Source: Ectopseudomonas toyotomiensis (GTDB lineage Bacteria > Pseudomonadota > Gammaproteobacteria > Pseudomonadales > Pseudomonadaceae). Taken from it: DNA of 38,196 nt. Location of the stretch: contig NZ_FOXK01000020.1 of the NCBI RefSeq assembly GCF_900115695.1, forward strand, positions 1 through 38,196, in the 5' to 3' direction. The translations under genes and the position numbers were made by a program. A model generated the notes under the pieces. That model was not told the DNA's origin, ran no database searches, and saw nothing but the letters and a program-made list of their open reading frames with translations. Of this stretch, positions 16,521-28,031 are shown piece after piece. Within the stretch, counting starts at the first letter, position 1. Every line of letters starts with the position of its first letter.

Positions 16521-18029
16521 TCAGTCGGCGCCGCTCACTCGCTCGGGCGCGGCCGGCTCCACACCGCGCCAGGCATACCAGGCGAAGAACAGCGCCATCA
16601 GTAGATAGCCGTGGACGAAGTCCGGCGCGGCGTACCAGGCCAGTTTCGGTGCGTGCATCAGACCAACGAAGGCCATGCCGGCCGCCACCAAGGCGAAGAC
16701 AGTGGCCTGGCGGAACTGACGATCGATCACCGCCACGCACATGGCACCGAGCAGGATGGCGCTGAACATGGCACCCTGCCCCAGCGCGCCGATGGCACTG
16801 GAAATGCCCTCGACCACCTCCGGCGCGCCCCGATTGAAACGGGTCATCAGGTAGTTGGCGAAATACGGCAGCATCGCCAACGCCACTGCCGGGTAGTAAC
16901 GGGCGTGGTTGCTGTTGAACGCGGTGGCGATCATCGACATGCCGACGAACACCAGGATCGGCGCCACCACCGCCACCGGAATCAACGCGGCGATAAAGGC
17001 GATCAGGCCGAACATGGTCGCAAGAATGTACACCGCACCGTTGAGCAGGCTGTAACCGCGCCCGGCACCCATCCACTTCGAGCCCACGGTGGCGATGTAC
17101 ACGGTGGTCGGGAACACACCGCCGAACAGCGCGCCGAGCGAGGTGCCAAGACCGTCCACGGCCTGGCACTCGCGCACGCTGTAGCTGTCACCGGCGGCGC
17201 TCATGGCCTCGACGTTGTTCATGGTCTCGATGGCGTTGTACAGGGTGATCGGCAGGATCACCGTCATCAGCGCCAGCATGCTGGTGAACAGCAGGCCCAG
17301 GCCCTCGTACCAGGCCAGATTGGGCAACAGCGGGTAGAAACCCAGGTGGGTGAAGGCATCACTGAACTTGCCGCTATCGGCGGCGCCGATCAGGTAGGCC
17401 AGCGCCGTGCCCACGACGATGGCGAACAGCGAAGCCGGCAGGCGAAACGGCATGCTTACCCGCGCCACCAGGCCGACGATGGTGATGGCCAGCACCAGCA
17501 GACCGATCACCGGGATTTCCAGGGTCTTGAACAGCATCTCGCCAGCAATGAAGGTCAGTGCCACACCGGCCACCGCGCCGAGCATGGCGGCGCGCGGCAG
17601 GCGGCGCTGCACCCAGCCACCGATCAGGCTGATGGCGGCCTCGATCAGACCACTGATGAAACACGCGGCCACCGCCACCTTCCACGCCAGCTCGGCGTCG
17701 CCGGTAAGGTTCTTTGCCGGCAGCAGCACGCCGAACAGGAAGACGAACATCACCGGCGTGCTGATGCCGTAGGACAGCGCGGTGACATCGGCGCGGTTCT
17801 CCTTGCGCGCCAGGCGCGCGGCGCTCCAGGCGTAGTAGAAGTTACCGGCCATCACCGCCACCGCTGCGCCCGGCAGCACCTGGCCGAAGACGATTTCGGC
17901 AGGAAAGCCCATGCCCAGCATGCTGATGGCGATGATCACGAAGTTGGCAATATTGTTCTGGAACAGGGCGAAGAAGGCGTCGGTATCTTCCTTCTTGTAC
18001 CAGGGGTAATGCACGCGCGGCTTCGACAT
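16521..18029 (-). CDS. NCS2 family permease (nucleobase/xanthine type)
   Basis: A 502-residue inner-membrane permease with about 12-14 helices. The opening FFALFQNNIANFVIIAISML and the central YNAIETMNNVEAMSAAGDSY are like the NCS2/AzgA-related group that carries nucleobases. The GDSYSVRECQAVDGLGTSLGA segment corresponds to the conserved region before the substrate-binding helix. It is convergent with the Na/Pi gene (1 bp apart). Substrate is not resolved: it lacks neighbours of purine metabolism. Confidence 0.82.
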   Translation of the reverse strand: MSKPRVHYPWYKKEDTDAFFALFQNNIANFVIIAISMLGMGFPAEIVFGQVLPGAAVAVMAGNFYYAWSAARLARKENRADVTALSYGISTPVMFVFLFGVLLPAKNLTGDAELAWKVAVAACFISGLIEAAISLIGGWVQRRLPRAAMLGAVAGVALTFIAGEMLFKTLEIPVIGLLVLAITIVGLVARVSMPFRLPASLFAIVVGTALAYLIGAADSGKFSDAFTHLGFYPLLPNLAWYEGLGLLFTSMLALMTVILPITLYNAIETMNNVEAMSAAGDSYSVRECQAVDGLGTSLGALFGGVFPTTVYIATVGSKWMGAGRGYSLLNGAVYILATMFGLIAFIAALIPVAVVAPILVFVGMSMIATAFNSNHARYYPAVALAMLPYFANYLMTRFNRGAPEVVEGISSAIGALGQGAMFSAILLGAMCVAVIDRQFRQATVFALVAAGMAFVGLMHAPKLAWYAAPDFVHGYLLMALFFAWYAWRGVEPAAPERVSGAD

Positions 18030-18100
18030 GCTGGCTGCGTCCTTGTTGTCTGAGTGGTCAGGCCGGCGAGTCTAGCAATCCGCCGCGAGGGCATAAACGA

Positions 18101-18124
18101 ACAAGGCAGCCGAAGCTGCCTTGT
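18101..18124 (-). terminator. terminator of the TRAP/dgu-like operon
   Basis: ACAAGGCAGC (18101-18110) and GCTGCCTTGT (18115-18124) form a perfect 10-bp stem. Read on the minus strand it has a TTCG tetraloop and is followed by TCGTTTATG. It sits 19 bp after the TRAP permease stop codon at 18144. Confidence 0.75.
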
Positions 18125-18143
18125 TGTCAGTTGCCAGGCCAGG

Positions 18144-20702
<2,559 letters not shown>

Positions 20703-20740
20703 AGGGTAGTACACCTACGTTGTCATTCTGATAAAAACGG

Positions 20741-20773
20741 CGAGCCCCTCGTTGACGGAGGGGCTCGGTTTTT
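20741..20773 (-). terminator. attenuator-like hairpin between TAXI gene and TRAP permease
   Basis: CGAGCCCCTC (20741-20750), 7-nt loop, GAGGGGCTCG (20758-20767). T-tracts occur on both sides: five T at 20769-20773 on the plus strand, and five T read on the minus strand (complement of A 20734-20738). A second small hairpin GACCCTT-TGA-AAGGGTC (20774-20790) adjoins. In the operon direction it would terminate part of the transcripts after the binding-protein gene, giving more binding protein than permease (inference). Confidence 0.7.
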
Positions 20774-20874
20774 GACCCTTTGAAAGGGTCTCTGAGCACG
20801 CAGTTTACCTATACCAGCTCAACTGCGCCCGCTATCGAAGAGTTTAGAGCCCAGCCTGAGACTCTCCACCCCGG

Positions 20875-21846
20875 CTAGAGCCAGCCTTTTTCCTTGTAGA
20901 AACGTAGTGCCCCTTCATGCATCGGAGCCGTTAGCCCCGCTTTGATCATGTCCTCTGCCTGCAGGTCGGCAAACGCCGGATGCAGGCGTTTGAAGCGCTC
21001 CAGGTTATCGAATACCGACTTGACCAACTGGTAGACGACCTCGGGATCCGTCTTGGCCGAAGTAGCCAGCACCGCTTTACCGCCGATGGACGGGACGGGC
21101 TGCTCCACACCAGGATAGACACCCGCCGGGATGTCCGCTTTGGTGAAGTAGCTGGCCTGCGCCAGGAGCTTGTCGATATCAGGGCCGCTGACCGGGATCA
21201 GGCGGGTTTCGACGGTAGCCATGGCCTCCTGGATCGCACCACTTGGATGACCGACCACATAGGTGATGGCATCCAGGTTGTTGTCCCCCAACGCGGCTGC
21301 CATCTCGGCAGGCTTGAGTTCAGCGGCCAGGGAGAAGTCGGACTTGCTCCAGCCGTTGGCCTGGATCACTTCATCAAACGTATCGCGGCTACCAGAGCCC
21401 GGCACGCCGATATTCACGCGCTTGCCCTTGAGGTCGGCGAAGGTCTCGATACCGCTGTCTGCGCGGGCGACTACGGTGAGGATCTCGCTCTGCAGGGAGA
21501 AGACCACGCGCAGATCTTCGACAGCGCCATCCCGGTCGAAAGGCGGTTGGCCCGAGAGCGCCTTGTTCTGGTGATCGGACTGAATGAACCCGAAGTCATA
21601 GTCGCCGCTCTTGATCGAGGCAATGTTGCTGACGCTGCCAGCAGAAGACGGCGCGTTGCACTTGATGCCGTGCTCGGCACCACTGCGATTGAGGAACCGA
21701 CAGATCGACTGTCCGGCCGTGTAATAAACGCCCGTCTGCCCACCGGTACCAATGGTCACGTAGCGCTCCTGAGCGACCAGGGGACTGCTCAGCAAGGTGC
21801 TGCCCATGACACATGCCAGGAAACCCATGATTCGATGCTGCTGCAT
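20875..21846 (-). CDS. TAXI family TRAP solute-binding protein, copy 1
   Basis: A 323-residue exported TAXI-type receptor. A signal peptide (MGFLACVMGSTLLSSPLVAQ) is followed by the family opening YVTIGTGGQTGVYYTAGQSI and the typical SGDYDFGFIQSDHQ, GKRVNIGVPGSGSRDTF and GHPSGAIQEA segments. It captures the substrate in the periplasm for the fused permease downstream. TAXI proteins that have been studied bind glutamate or related dicarboxylates. It is 81 bp after the RidA gene and in the same operon direction. Aligned without gaps it is about two-thirds identical to the copy at 24663 (by eye). Confidence 0.9.
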   Translation of the reverse strand: MQQHRIMGFLACVMGSTLLSSPLVAQERYVTIGTGGQTGVYYTAGQSICRFLNRSGAEHGIKCNAPSSAGSVSNIASIKSGDYDFGFIQSDHQNKALSGQPPFDRDGAVEDLRVVFSLQSEILTVVARADSGIETFADLKGKRVNIGVPGSGSRDTFDEVIQANGWSKSDFSLAAELKPAEMAAALGDNNLDAITYVVGHPSGAIQEAMATVETRLIPVSGPDIDKLLAQASYFTKADIPAGVYPGVEQPVPSIGGKAVLATSAKTDPEVVYQLVKSVFDNLERFKRLHPAFADLQAEDMIKAGLTAPMHEGALRFYKEKGWL

Positions 21847-21927
21847 ATCAACGTCCTCGTGTTGTTGTTTTTTCGAACGGTGGATGGGCTGTCATCACCA
21901 GCGCCATCGGTACAACCATTGCGGCCG

Positions 21928-22287
21928 TCAAGCCGCCTTACGCACTGCAATGACCATGATCTCGACCAGAACATCGGCAGAAGCCAGGCGTGCCTCGACC
22001 GTGGCCCGGGCAGGCGCGCAGCCGGCTGGCAGCCAATCACTCCAGACCGCGTTCATGGCGGCAAAATCCTTCTCGATGTCTTTCAGCCAGATCTGCGCGC
22101 TGAGCATGTGACTCCGATCAGATCCCGCCTCGATAAGCAGCGCGTCGATCTTTTCCAGCACCTGGGCGGTCTGCCCAGCTACATCCTGGCTGCGGTCGCT
22201 CGGCACCTGGCCAGAGAGAAAAACCAGATCGGAGAAGATCGTCGCGCCAGAAAGGCGGTCGTTGGTCTGAATACGTTGCACGGACAT
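21928..22287 (-). CDS. RidA family imine/enamine deaminase
   Basis: A 119-residue RidA (YjgF/UK114) protein. Family features are FLSGQVPSDRSQDVAGQTAQ, LEKIDALLIEAGSDRSH and the C-terminal APARATVEARLASADVLVEI, in which the arginine of the ARATVE stretch is the usual carboxylate-binding residue. ATG 22287 is fixed by GGAG 7 bp upstream. It lies 35 bp downstream of the amino-acid dehydrogenase. RidA proteins hydrolyse the reactive imines that flavin amino-acid oxidases release, so the pair forms one pathway step. In dguRABC the equivalent gene is dguB. Confidence 0.9.
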   Translation of the reverse strand: MSVQRIQTNDRLSGATIFSDLVFLSGQVPSDRSQDVAGQTAQVLEKIDALLIEAGSDRSHMLSAQIWLKDIEKDFAAMNAVWSDWLPAGCAPARATVEARLASADVLVEIMVIAVRKAA

Positions 22288-22322
22288 GGCAAACTCCTGC
22301 TGTTGTGAGTGTTCGGGTGTGC

Positions 22323-23564
22323 TCAGGATGCCAACTGCATACCATCGAGAGCGATCGCCGGTTGTTGCTGGCCTATCAGTTGCGTCAGCACCTCGGCGCT
22401 GCCGCACGCCAGGGTAAAGCCCAAGCTGCCATGGCCGACGTTCAGCCAGAGATTGCCGATGCCGCTGGCCCCCAACAGTGGCGTGCCCTCTGGCGTCGCC
22501 GGGCGCATTCCCGCCCAGGTCTCGGCAGCCGCGTAATCGCCCGCGCGAGGAAAGCTGGCCTGGGCAAGCTGCCTCAACTCGGCCAGCCGATCAGGATCTG
22601 GCGTGGCATCCCAACTGCCGATATCGACCATTGCAGCAACCCGCAAGCGCTCGCCCAGGCGGGCGTAGACCACCTTGTGGTCGTAATCGGTGACGTTGGT
22701 CTCCGGGCCCGCTGCACGCTCGGCCAGCGGCAAGGTGAGGCTGTAGCCCTTGAGCGGGTATATCGGCAGTCGCAACCCCAGCGGGCGGAGCAAGGCCACA
22801 CTGCCGACACCTGCAGCGACCACCACATGATCGACCTCCAGCTCCCCGTCATGCAGCGCCACGGCCCTGACCCTGCCGTGCTCAAGGGGTATCGCAGTGA
22901 CCCGCCGCCCGGCATGCAGGCGGAACGAAGGGCTACTGCGCAGCTTGCGCAGCAGCTGTCGGCAAAACTGATGACAATCACCGACCTCGTCGCCGGCCGC
23001 GAAGACACCGCCCTGGAATCGGCCGGCCAACCCCTCGAGAGCGGGCTCCAGCTCAAGGCATTGATCAGCATCGAGCAGGCGTTGATGCGCCGATTCACCG
23101 ACTGCGCTGCGCGCCTTGTTCCAGCTCGCAGCGTTGCGGTAGATCACCAGCTTGCCATTGGCACGCCAGGAGAAATCATCCAGCGCCTCATGCTCACGCC
23201 AGCCCTGCAACACCGACTGGCTGTACAAGGCCAGGCGCAGCAGGTGGGCGCCATTGCGCTGGTTCACCGAGCGACGGCAAGCCAGCAGAAAGCGCAGGCA
23301 CCATTGCCACTGATGCGGGCTCAGACTGGGGCGAAAACGCAGCGGGGCATTACCCTGCAGCATCCAGGACAGCGCCTGCAGCGGCACGCCGGCATCGGCC
23401 AACGGTGAGACATAGCGATAACTGAGCTGACCACCGTTGGCGAAACTGGTCTCTAGCGCCACTTCCTCACGCTGCTCGATCAGATCCACCCGATACCCTT
23501 GACGGAGCAGCGCGTAGGCCGTGCTCAGCCCTATCACCCCACCACCGATAACCGCGACCCGCAT
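22323..23564 (-). CDS. FAD-dependent D-amino-acid dehydrogenase (DadA-like)
   Basis: A 413-residue DAO-family flavoprotein. It starts MRVAVIGGGVIGLSTAYALL with the FAD dinucleotide fold. It has LETSFANGGQLSY near residue 40, as in DadA. It ends with WAGMRPATPEGTPLLGAS and NVGHGSLGFTLACGSAEVL, the conserved C-terminal FAD contacts. It should oxidise a D-amino acid to the imino acid and pass electrons to the respiratory chain. With RidA, a binding protein and a divergent LysR gene the order matches P. aeruginosa dguA (D-glutamate), so D-Glu/D-Gln is the favoured but unproven substrate. Confidence 0.9.
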   Translation of the reverse strand: MRVAVIGGGVIGLSTAYALLRQGYRVDLIEQREEVALETSFANGGQLSYRYVSPLADAGVPLQALSWMLQGNAPLRFRPSLSPHQWQWCLRFLLACRRSVNQRNGAHLLRLALYSQSVLQGWREHEALDDFSWRANGKLVIYRNAASWNKARSAVGESAHQRLLDADQCLELEPALEGLAGRFQGGVFAAGDEVGDCHQFCRQLLRKLRSSPSFRLHAGRRVTAIPLEHGRVRAVALHDGELEVDHVVVAAGVGSVALLRPLGLRLPIYPLKGYSLTLPLAERAAGPETNVTDYDHKVVYARLGERLRVAAMVDIGSWDATPDPDRLAELRQLAQASFPRAGDYAAAETWAGMRPATPEGTPLLGASGIGNLWLNVGHGSLGFTLACGSAEVLTQLIGQQQPAIALDGMQLAS

Positions 23565-23641
23565 GATCCATCCCCCGCATCTGAATGAGGTCAGGGTATG
23601 GAGGGCCGAAACGAGCGGCCAATGAAAAGATGGCGGCAGCC

Positions 23642-23658
23642 CATAACCCTAGGTTATG
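23642..23658. promoter_or_regulatory. candidate LysR operator between lysR and dadA-like genes
   Basis: CATAACC-CTA-GGTTATG is a 7-bp perfect inverted repeat with 3-bp spacer. It is 32 bp before the LysR start and 77 bp before the dehydrogenase start, in the 126-bp divergent interval. It contains the T-N11-A pattern expected of LysR sites. Confidence 0.55.
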
Positions 23659-23690
23659 TTCCCTCGACCACGCGGGAACACGGATTGCTC

Positions 23691-24596
23691 ATGCGCCTAC
23701 GCCACGTCGAACTGTTTCAGGCAGTCCTGCAGACCGGGAGTCTCACGGCAGCGGCAGAGCTGCTGCACATCTCCCAGCCGGCTGCCAGCAAGATTCTTCA
23801 GCATGCCGAACAACAGCTGGGGTTTGCCCTGTTCAGCCGTGTACGCGGCAAGCTGCTGCCTACCGCCGAAGCGCGAATACTGCAGCAACAGACCGAACGC
23901 CTCGCTGCCGAGCTGCAGGATCTGCGGCGACTGTCCGATAGCCTGCGCCGCGGCGAGGAACGGGCGCTGCGCCTGATCTGCACACCCACCCTGGCGCAGA
24001 CCCTGCTGCCTGAAGTGGTATGCGGCTGGCGCGCCGAATTTCCGCACACCCGATGCGACCTCGCGACCCAGCACACCGGCGAAATCATCCAGGCCCTGTT
24101 GCTGCGCGAGGCCGATCTGGGCCTGACGCTGCAGCGTGTAGAGCACCCTGACCTGCACACTGAAGTGCTGACACAGGGAAGGATGATGGCCATCGCCCCA
24201 CCGGGTTGGTGGAGTGACCAGGAATGCGCGACGCCCATGCGCCTGCAGAACATGGCGGGGCTGAGCCTGATCGGTCTGGACACACGAGATGCATTGGGCG
24301 GTCTGCTGCGCGGGCACATCCAGGAGCTGGACCCGCCTGCCCGTATCGACATTTCGGTCCAGACCTACCAACTGGCCCGCATGCTGGTGGCCGCCGGGCA
24401 GGGGCTGGCGCTGGTCGACCCGTTCACGGCCCTGTCAGGCAATCTCGGAGAGGTTCAGGCCCGCCCGCTGGATCCCGTGATTCCCGTGCCCCTTTACCTG
24501 TTGCGGCGCTTCGACGAGACCCCCTCGGCCACTCAGCAGGCGCTGCTGAAACGTCTTCAGAGGCTGGCCATCGACCTGCTCGATGAGCAGGACTGA
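23691..24596 (+). CDS. LysR-type regulator of the D-amino-acid locus
   Basis: A 301-residue LysR regulator. The helix-turn-helix reads HVELFQAVLQTGSLTAAAEL, then LHISQPAASKILQHAEQQLG and LFSRVRGKLLPTAEA. The effector domain contains LRLICTPTLAQTLLPEVV and the downstream VAAGQGLALVDPF. ATG 23691 is taken, since RLRHVELFQAV is the common family start; the upstream ATG at 23598 would overlap the operator palindrome. Divergent from the dehydrogenase, it presumably senses the D-amino acid and activates the operon, as DguR does for D-glutamate. Confidence 0.88.
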   Translation: MRLRHVELFQAVLQTGSLTAAAELLHISQPAASKILQHAEQQLGFALFSRVRGKLLPTAEARILQQQTERLAAELQDLRRLSDSLRRGEERALRLICTPTLAQTLLPEVVCGWRAEFPHTRCDLATQHTGEIIQALLLREADLGLTLQRVEHPDLHTEVLTQGRMMAIAPPGWWSDQECATPMRLQNMAGLSLIGLDTRDALGGLLRGHIQELDPPARIDISVQTYQLARMLVAAGQGLALVDPFTALSGNLGEVQARPLDPVIPVPLYLLRRFDETPSATQQALLKRLQRLAIDLLDEQD

Positions 24597-24614
24597 GGCA
24601 AATCCGGGACAAAA

Positions 24615-24640
24615 GAAAACCGCGGCCAGGGCCGCGGTTT
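24615..24640 (-). terminator. bidirectional terminator between lysR and second TAXI gene
   Basis: AAACCGCGGC (24617-24626), loop CAGG, GCCGCGGTTT (24631-24640). On the minus strand it is followed by TTCTTTT, 22 bp after the TAXI gene; on the plus strand it is followed by CGTC after the LysR gene. It serves the convergent pair. Confidence 0.8.
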
Positions 24641-24662
24641 CGTCTAGCGCCGGGGTGCTGAC

Positions 24663-25634
24663 TTACAGCCAGCCGCGCTCTTTGTAGTAACGCTCGGCGC
24701 CTTCGTGCAGCGGGGCAGTCAGACCGACCTTGATCATGTCCTCTTCCTTCAGGTCAGCGAAGGCCGGGTGCAGACGCTTGAAGCGATCGATATTGTCGAA
24801 CACCGACTTGACCAGCTGGTAGACCACTTCCGGGTCGGCCTTGGCGCTGGTGGACAGCACGGCCTTACCGCCGATGGACGGGGTCGGCTGGTCGTTGCCC
24901 TTGTACAGACCGCCAGGGATGTCGGCCTTGGTGTAGTAGGTCTTCTCGGCCAGCAGCTTGTCGATCTCGGCGCCGGTCACCGGAACCAGAACGGCGTCGG
25001 TGGTGGTGGTGGCTTCCTGGATCGCGCCATTGGGATGACCGACGAAGTAGGTCATGGCATCGATGTTGTTGTCGCCCAGAGCGCTGGCCTGTTCGGCCGG
25101 CTTCAGCTCGGCAGCCAGAGCGAAGGCAGAGCGATCCCAGCCTTTGACAGCCATGATCTCTTCCAGGGTGTCACGCTGACCGGAACCCGGGTTGCCGACG
25201 TTGACGCGCTTGCCCTTGAGGTCATCGAAGCTGGCGATGTTGGCGCTACGACGGGCGAGGACGGTGAACACTTCGCTCTGCAGCGAGAACACCGCACGAA
25301 TATCGCTCATCGCACCTTCGGCTTCGAACGGCGCAGCGCCGTTGAGGGCCTTGAACTGGTGGTCGGACTGCATGATGCCGAAGTTGAATTCGCCGCTACG
25401 AATGCCATTCACGTTGGCCACACCACCGCCGCTGGCGGGCGCGTTGCACTTGATGCCGTGCTCAGCCGAGCCACGGTTGAGGAAGCGGCAGATGGACTGA
25501 CCGGCCACGTAATAGACGCCGGTCTGGCCGCCGGTGCCGATGGTGACGAATTTCTCTTCGGCCTGTGCCATGCCACTCAGGGCAGTACCCGCGAGCGCGG
25601 CGGACAGGACCCATGCCAAGGATTTGCCTTTCAT
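24663..25634 (-). CDS. TAXI family TRAP solute-binding protein, copy 2
   Basis: A 323-residue TAXI receptor with signal peptide MKGKSLAWVLSAALAGTALS and mature start around AEEKFVTIGTGGQTGVYYVA. It has the same length as copy 1, with no gaps needed for alignment and a nearly identical C-terminal third (ADPEVVYQLVKSVFDN, RFKRLHPAFADL). ATG 25634 has AGGAG 8 bp upstream. It stands alone with its own promoter region and terminator, and no second TRAP permease is in the window, so it probably feeds the permease at 18144 or a distant one. Confidence 0.9.
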   Translation of the reverse strand: MKGKSLAWVLSAALAGTALSGMAQAEEKFVTIGTGGQTGVYYVAGQSICRFLNRGSAEHGIKCNAPASGGGVANVNGIRSGEFNFGIMQSDHQFKALNGAAPFEAEGAMSDIRAVFSLQSEVFTVLARRSANIASFDDLKGKRVNVGNPGSGQRDTLEEIMAVKGWDRSAFALAAELKPAEQASALGDNNIDAMTYFVGHPNGAIQEATTTTDAVLVPVTGAEIDKLLAEKTYYTKADIPGGLYKGNDQPTPSIGGKAVLSTSAKADPEVVYQLVKSVFDNIDRFKRLHPAFADLKEEDMIKVGLTAPLHEGAERYYKERGWL

Positions 25635-25804
25635 GGGATATCTCCTTTTTCTGTTGTTTTGAGCGAGCGTGCCTTGTGAGCGACGTCCGGGTGGGAAGTC
25701 TAACCGCTTGCGACGAATATGCACGTCTTGTTGACCAACCGGTCGTAACTCATTGTGTGGGGCGCAGGCTATCGTCCAACCCCGGCATTGGGCAGAATCG
25801 GCCA

Positions 25805-26833
25805 ATGTCGAACATCCTTCACGAATCATCGCAGGCCTCGGTCAGCGCCAGTCTGACCCAGGCTGTACTGCATGCAGCCAGTCGCCTCGGCCTCGACCGT
25901 CAGGCGCTGCTCAGCGTCTGTAACCTGACTGACCAGCAACTGACTGACCCCGACGCACGCATTCCCTTCAGCGTCCAGCAAACCCTCTGGCACGAGCTGG
26001 ACTCACGCCTGCAGCACCCGGAACCCGGCCTGCTGCTCGGGCGCAACCTCACCCCTGGCCCATTCAGCGTGCTCAGCTATCTGCTGCAGAGCAGCGCCAC
26101 CCTGGGCGATGCGCTGAGCGCCGCGCTACGCTATCAGCGCCTCGGTGGCGAGGGCGGCGAACTGCATATCGAGACGCGCGACGACAGCCTGTTGCTGCTG
26201 TACCGCCCATTGCATCCGCAGCATCCGGCAACCCGCATCCGTGTACTGGCGATGATGGCCTGCTGGGTGCAGATGACCAGGCCGCTGCTCGACGACTTCC
26301 GCCTGCTCGGCGCGCAATTTCGTCATGCTGCACCAGCCGACCTTACACCCTATCAGGACGTGTTCGCCTGCCCACTGCAGTTCGCCAGCGACGACTACGC
26401 GATTGCCCTGCCCCGGACCCTGAGTCAGGCGCCCCTGATCCAGGCCAACCCGCCGTTGCAGCAACTGCTGCGCCAGCATGCCGAAACCCTGCTCGCCCGC
26501 CTGCCCAGTGCCAGCCTCAGCGCGCGGGTTATCGGCCTGCTCGGCGAGCAACTGGCGCACGGCGAGCCCGACCGCGCCGAGCTGGCCCGCGCATTGAACC
26601 TGAGCGAACGCACCCTGCAGCGCAGGCTGGCCGAAGAGGGCTGCAGCTATCAGCACCTGTTGGCCGACACGCGCCGCCAGCTGGCCGAACAACACCTGCG
26701 CGACGGACGCCTGCCAGCGGCGGAAATCGCCCTGCTGCTGGGCTACTCCGAACCCAGCGTATTCTTCCGCGCGTTTCGCCAGTGGACCGGCCTGACCCCT
26801 GGCGAATACCGCGCCCAGCACGGCGCAGGCTGA
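25805..26833 (+). CDS. AraC family regulator with arabinose-binding-type N-domain
   Basis: A 342-residue regulator of the OruR/ArgR-like AraC subgroup. An N-terminal effector domain (about 20-200; LGLDRQALLSVCNLTDQQL, LLGRNLTPGPFSVLSYLLQS) precedes a C-terminal double helix-turn-helix with ALNLSERTLQRRLAEEGCSY and LLLGYSEPSVFFRAFRQWTG. ATG 25805 is chosen as the family start; its ribosome site is weak. It is divergent from the second TAXI gene (170 bp), so it could regulate that gene. No other evidence of target. Confidence 0.85.
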   Translation: MSNILHESSQASVSASLTQAVLHAASRLGLDRQALLSVCNLTDQQLTDPDARIPFSVQQTLWHELDSRLQHPEPGLLLGRNLTPGPFSVLSYLLQSSATLGDALSAALRYQRLGGEGGELHIETRDDSLLLLYRPLHPQHPATRIRVLAMMACWVQMTRPLLDDFRLLGAQFRHAAPADLTPYQDVFACPLQFASDDYAIALPRTLSQAPLIQANPPLQQLLRQHAETLLARLPSASLSARVIGLLGEQLAHGEPDRAELARALNLSERTLQRRLAEEGCSYQHLLADTRRQLAEQHLRDGRLPAAEIALLLGYSEPSVFFRAFRQWTGLTPGEYRAQHGAG

Positions 26834-27029
26834 GGCACAGGCTCGCTCGCCAACACGGCGGTCCTAGGCAGCATGCGCCACGCTCATCACCGGGCGTCCC
26901 GCGGCGCAAACCAGCCACGACGGCATCAGCGCATCACCCGTATCGATGATGACTATGCCTGTGCCCGGCGTGCGCTACCTGGACCCGAGGGGTTAGAGTG
27001 GCCGGCCATGCAACGAGGAGAATTCCCCA

Positions 27030-28031
27030 ATGAGCCGACTGGCCTCCATCAAGCTCTCCACCCTCGACCTGGCGCCAATTCGCGACGATGGCGATGCCGC
27101 TCAAGCCCTGCATAATTCGCTGGCGCTGGCCCGACATGTCGAGAGCCTCGGCTTCGAGAGATTCTGGGTGGCCGAGCACCACAACATGGACGGCATCGCC
27201 AGCTCCGCCACCTCTGTGCTGATCGGCTATCTGGCCGCCGGCACCTCGAAAATCCGCCTGGGCGCTGGCGGCGTGATGCTGCCGAACCATGCGCCGCTGG
27301 TGATCGCCGAACAGTTCGGCACCCTCGCCACGCTCTATCCCGGGCGGATCGAGCTGGGCCTGGGCCGCGCGCCCGGCGCTGATCAGTACACCGCACACGC
27401 CCTGCGCCGTAGCCGCGATGGCAGCGCCGACGACTTCCCCAATGACGTCGAAGAACTGCAGGCCTACCTCGGCCCACGCCAGGAAGGGCAACGGGTGATC
27501 GCCATGCCCGGGGCGGGCACCAATGTGCCGATCTGGCTGCTCGGCTCCAGCCTGTTCAGCGCCCAGCTGGCCGGCATGAAGGGCCTGCCTTACGCCTTCG
27601 CCTCGCACTTCGCACCGCGCTACATGCACGAGGCGATCCGCATCTACCGCAACCACTTCCGCCCCTCGGCGGTGCTGGACAAGCCTTATGTGATGCTTGG
27701 CGTACCGCTGCTGGCAGCCGACAGCGACGAGCAGGCGCAATACCTGGCCACCTCCGCGTTCCAGCGCATCCTTGCGCTGATCCGCGGCCAGAGCCTGGTG
27801 CAACGCAAGCCGGTGTCAAGCATGGACGGCCTGTGGCTGCCGCACGAGCGTCAGGCCGTGGGTGAGTTCTTCGGCCTGGCCGCCATCGGCGGGCCACAGA
27901 CCGTGCGTCAGCGCCTGGAACAATTGCTGGAGCAAACCGAAGCAGACGAGCTGATCTTCACCTGCGACATGTACGACTTCGCCGACCGCCTGCACGCCTT
28001 CGACATCCTCGCCGAGCTGCAACACGGCTAG
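27030..28031 (+). CDS. LLM class flavin-dependent oxidoreductase
   Basis: A 333-residue luciferase-like monooxygenase family protein of the YhbW/MsnO8 type. Signatures include GFERFWVAEHHNMDGIASSA, IRLGAGGVMLPNHAPLVIAE and LYPGRIELGLGRAPGADQYT. GAGGAG lies 9 bp before ATG 27030. The substrate is not known for this subgroup. The stop codon TAG is formed across the left end of the inserted element at 28031; without the insert the reading would have been TAA at the same place, so the protein is not altered. Confidence 0.9.
   Translation: MSRLASIKLSTLDLAPIRDDGDAAQALHNSLALARHVESLGFERFWVAEHHNMDGIASSATSVLIGYLAAGTSKIRLGAGGVMLPNHAPLVIAEQFGTLATLYPGRIELGLGRAPGADQYTAHALRRSRDGSADDFPNDVEELQAYLGPRQEGQRVIAMPGAGTNVPIWLLGSSLFSAQLAGMKGLPYAFASHFAPRYMHEAIRIYRNHFRPSAVLDKPYVMLGVPLLAADSDEQAQYLATSAFQRILALIRGQSLVQRKPVSSMDGLWLPHERQAVGEFFGLAAIGGPQTVRQRLEQLLEQTEADELIFTCDMYDFADRLHAFDILAELQHG

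Noticed and set aside
16611..18053. Plus-strand reading frame of 480 residues opposite the NCS2 permease
   Set aside because: Histidine-rich shadow with no start signal; the permease is clear on the other strand.
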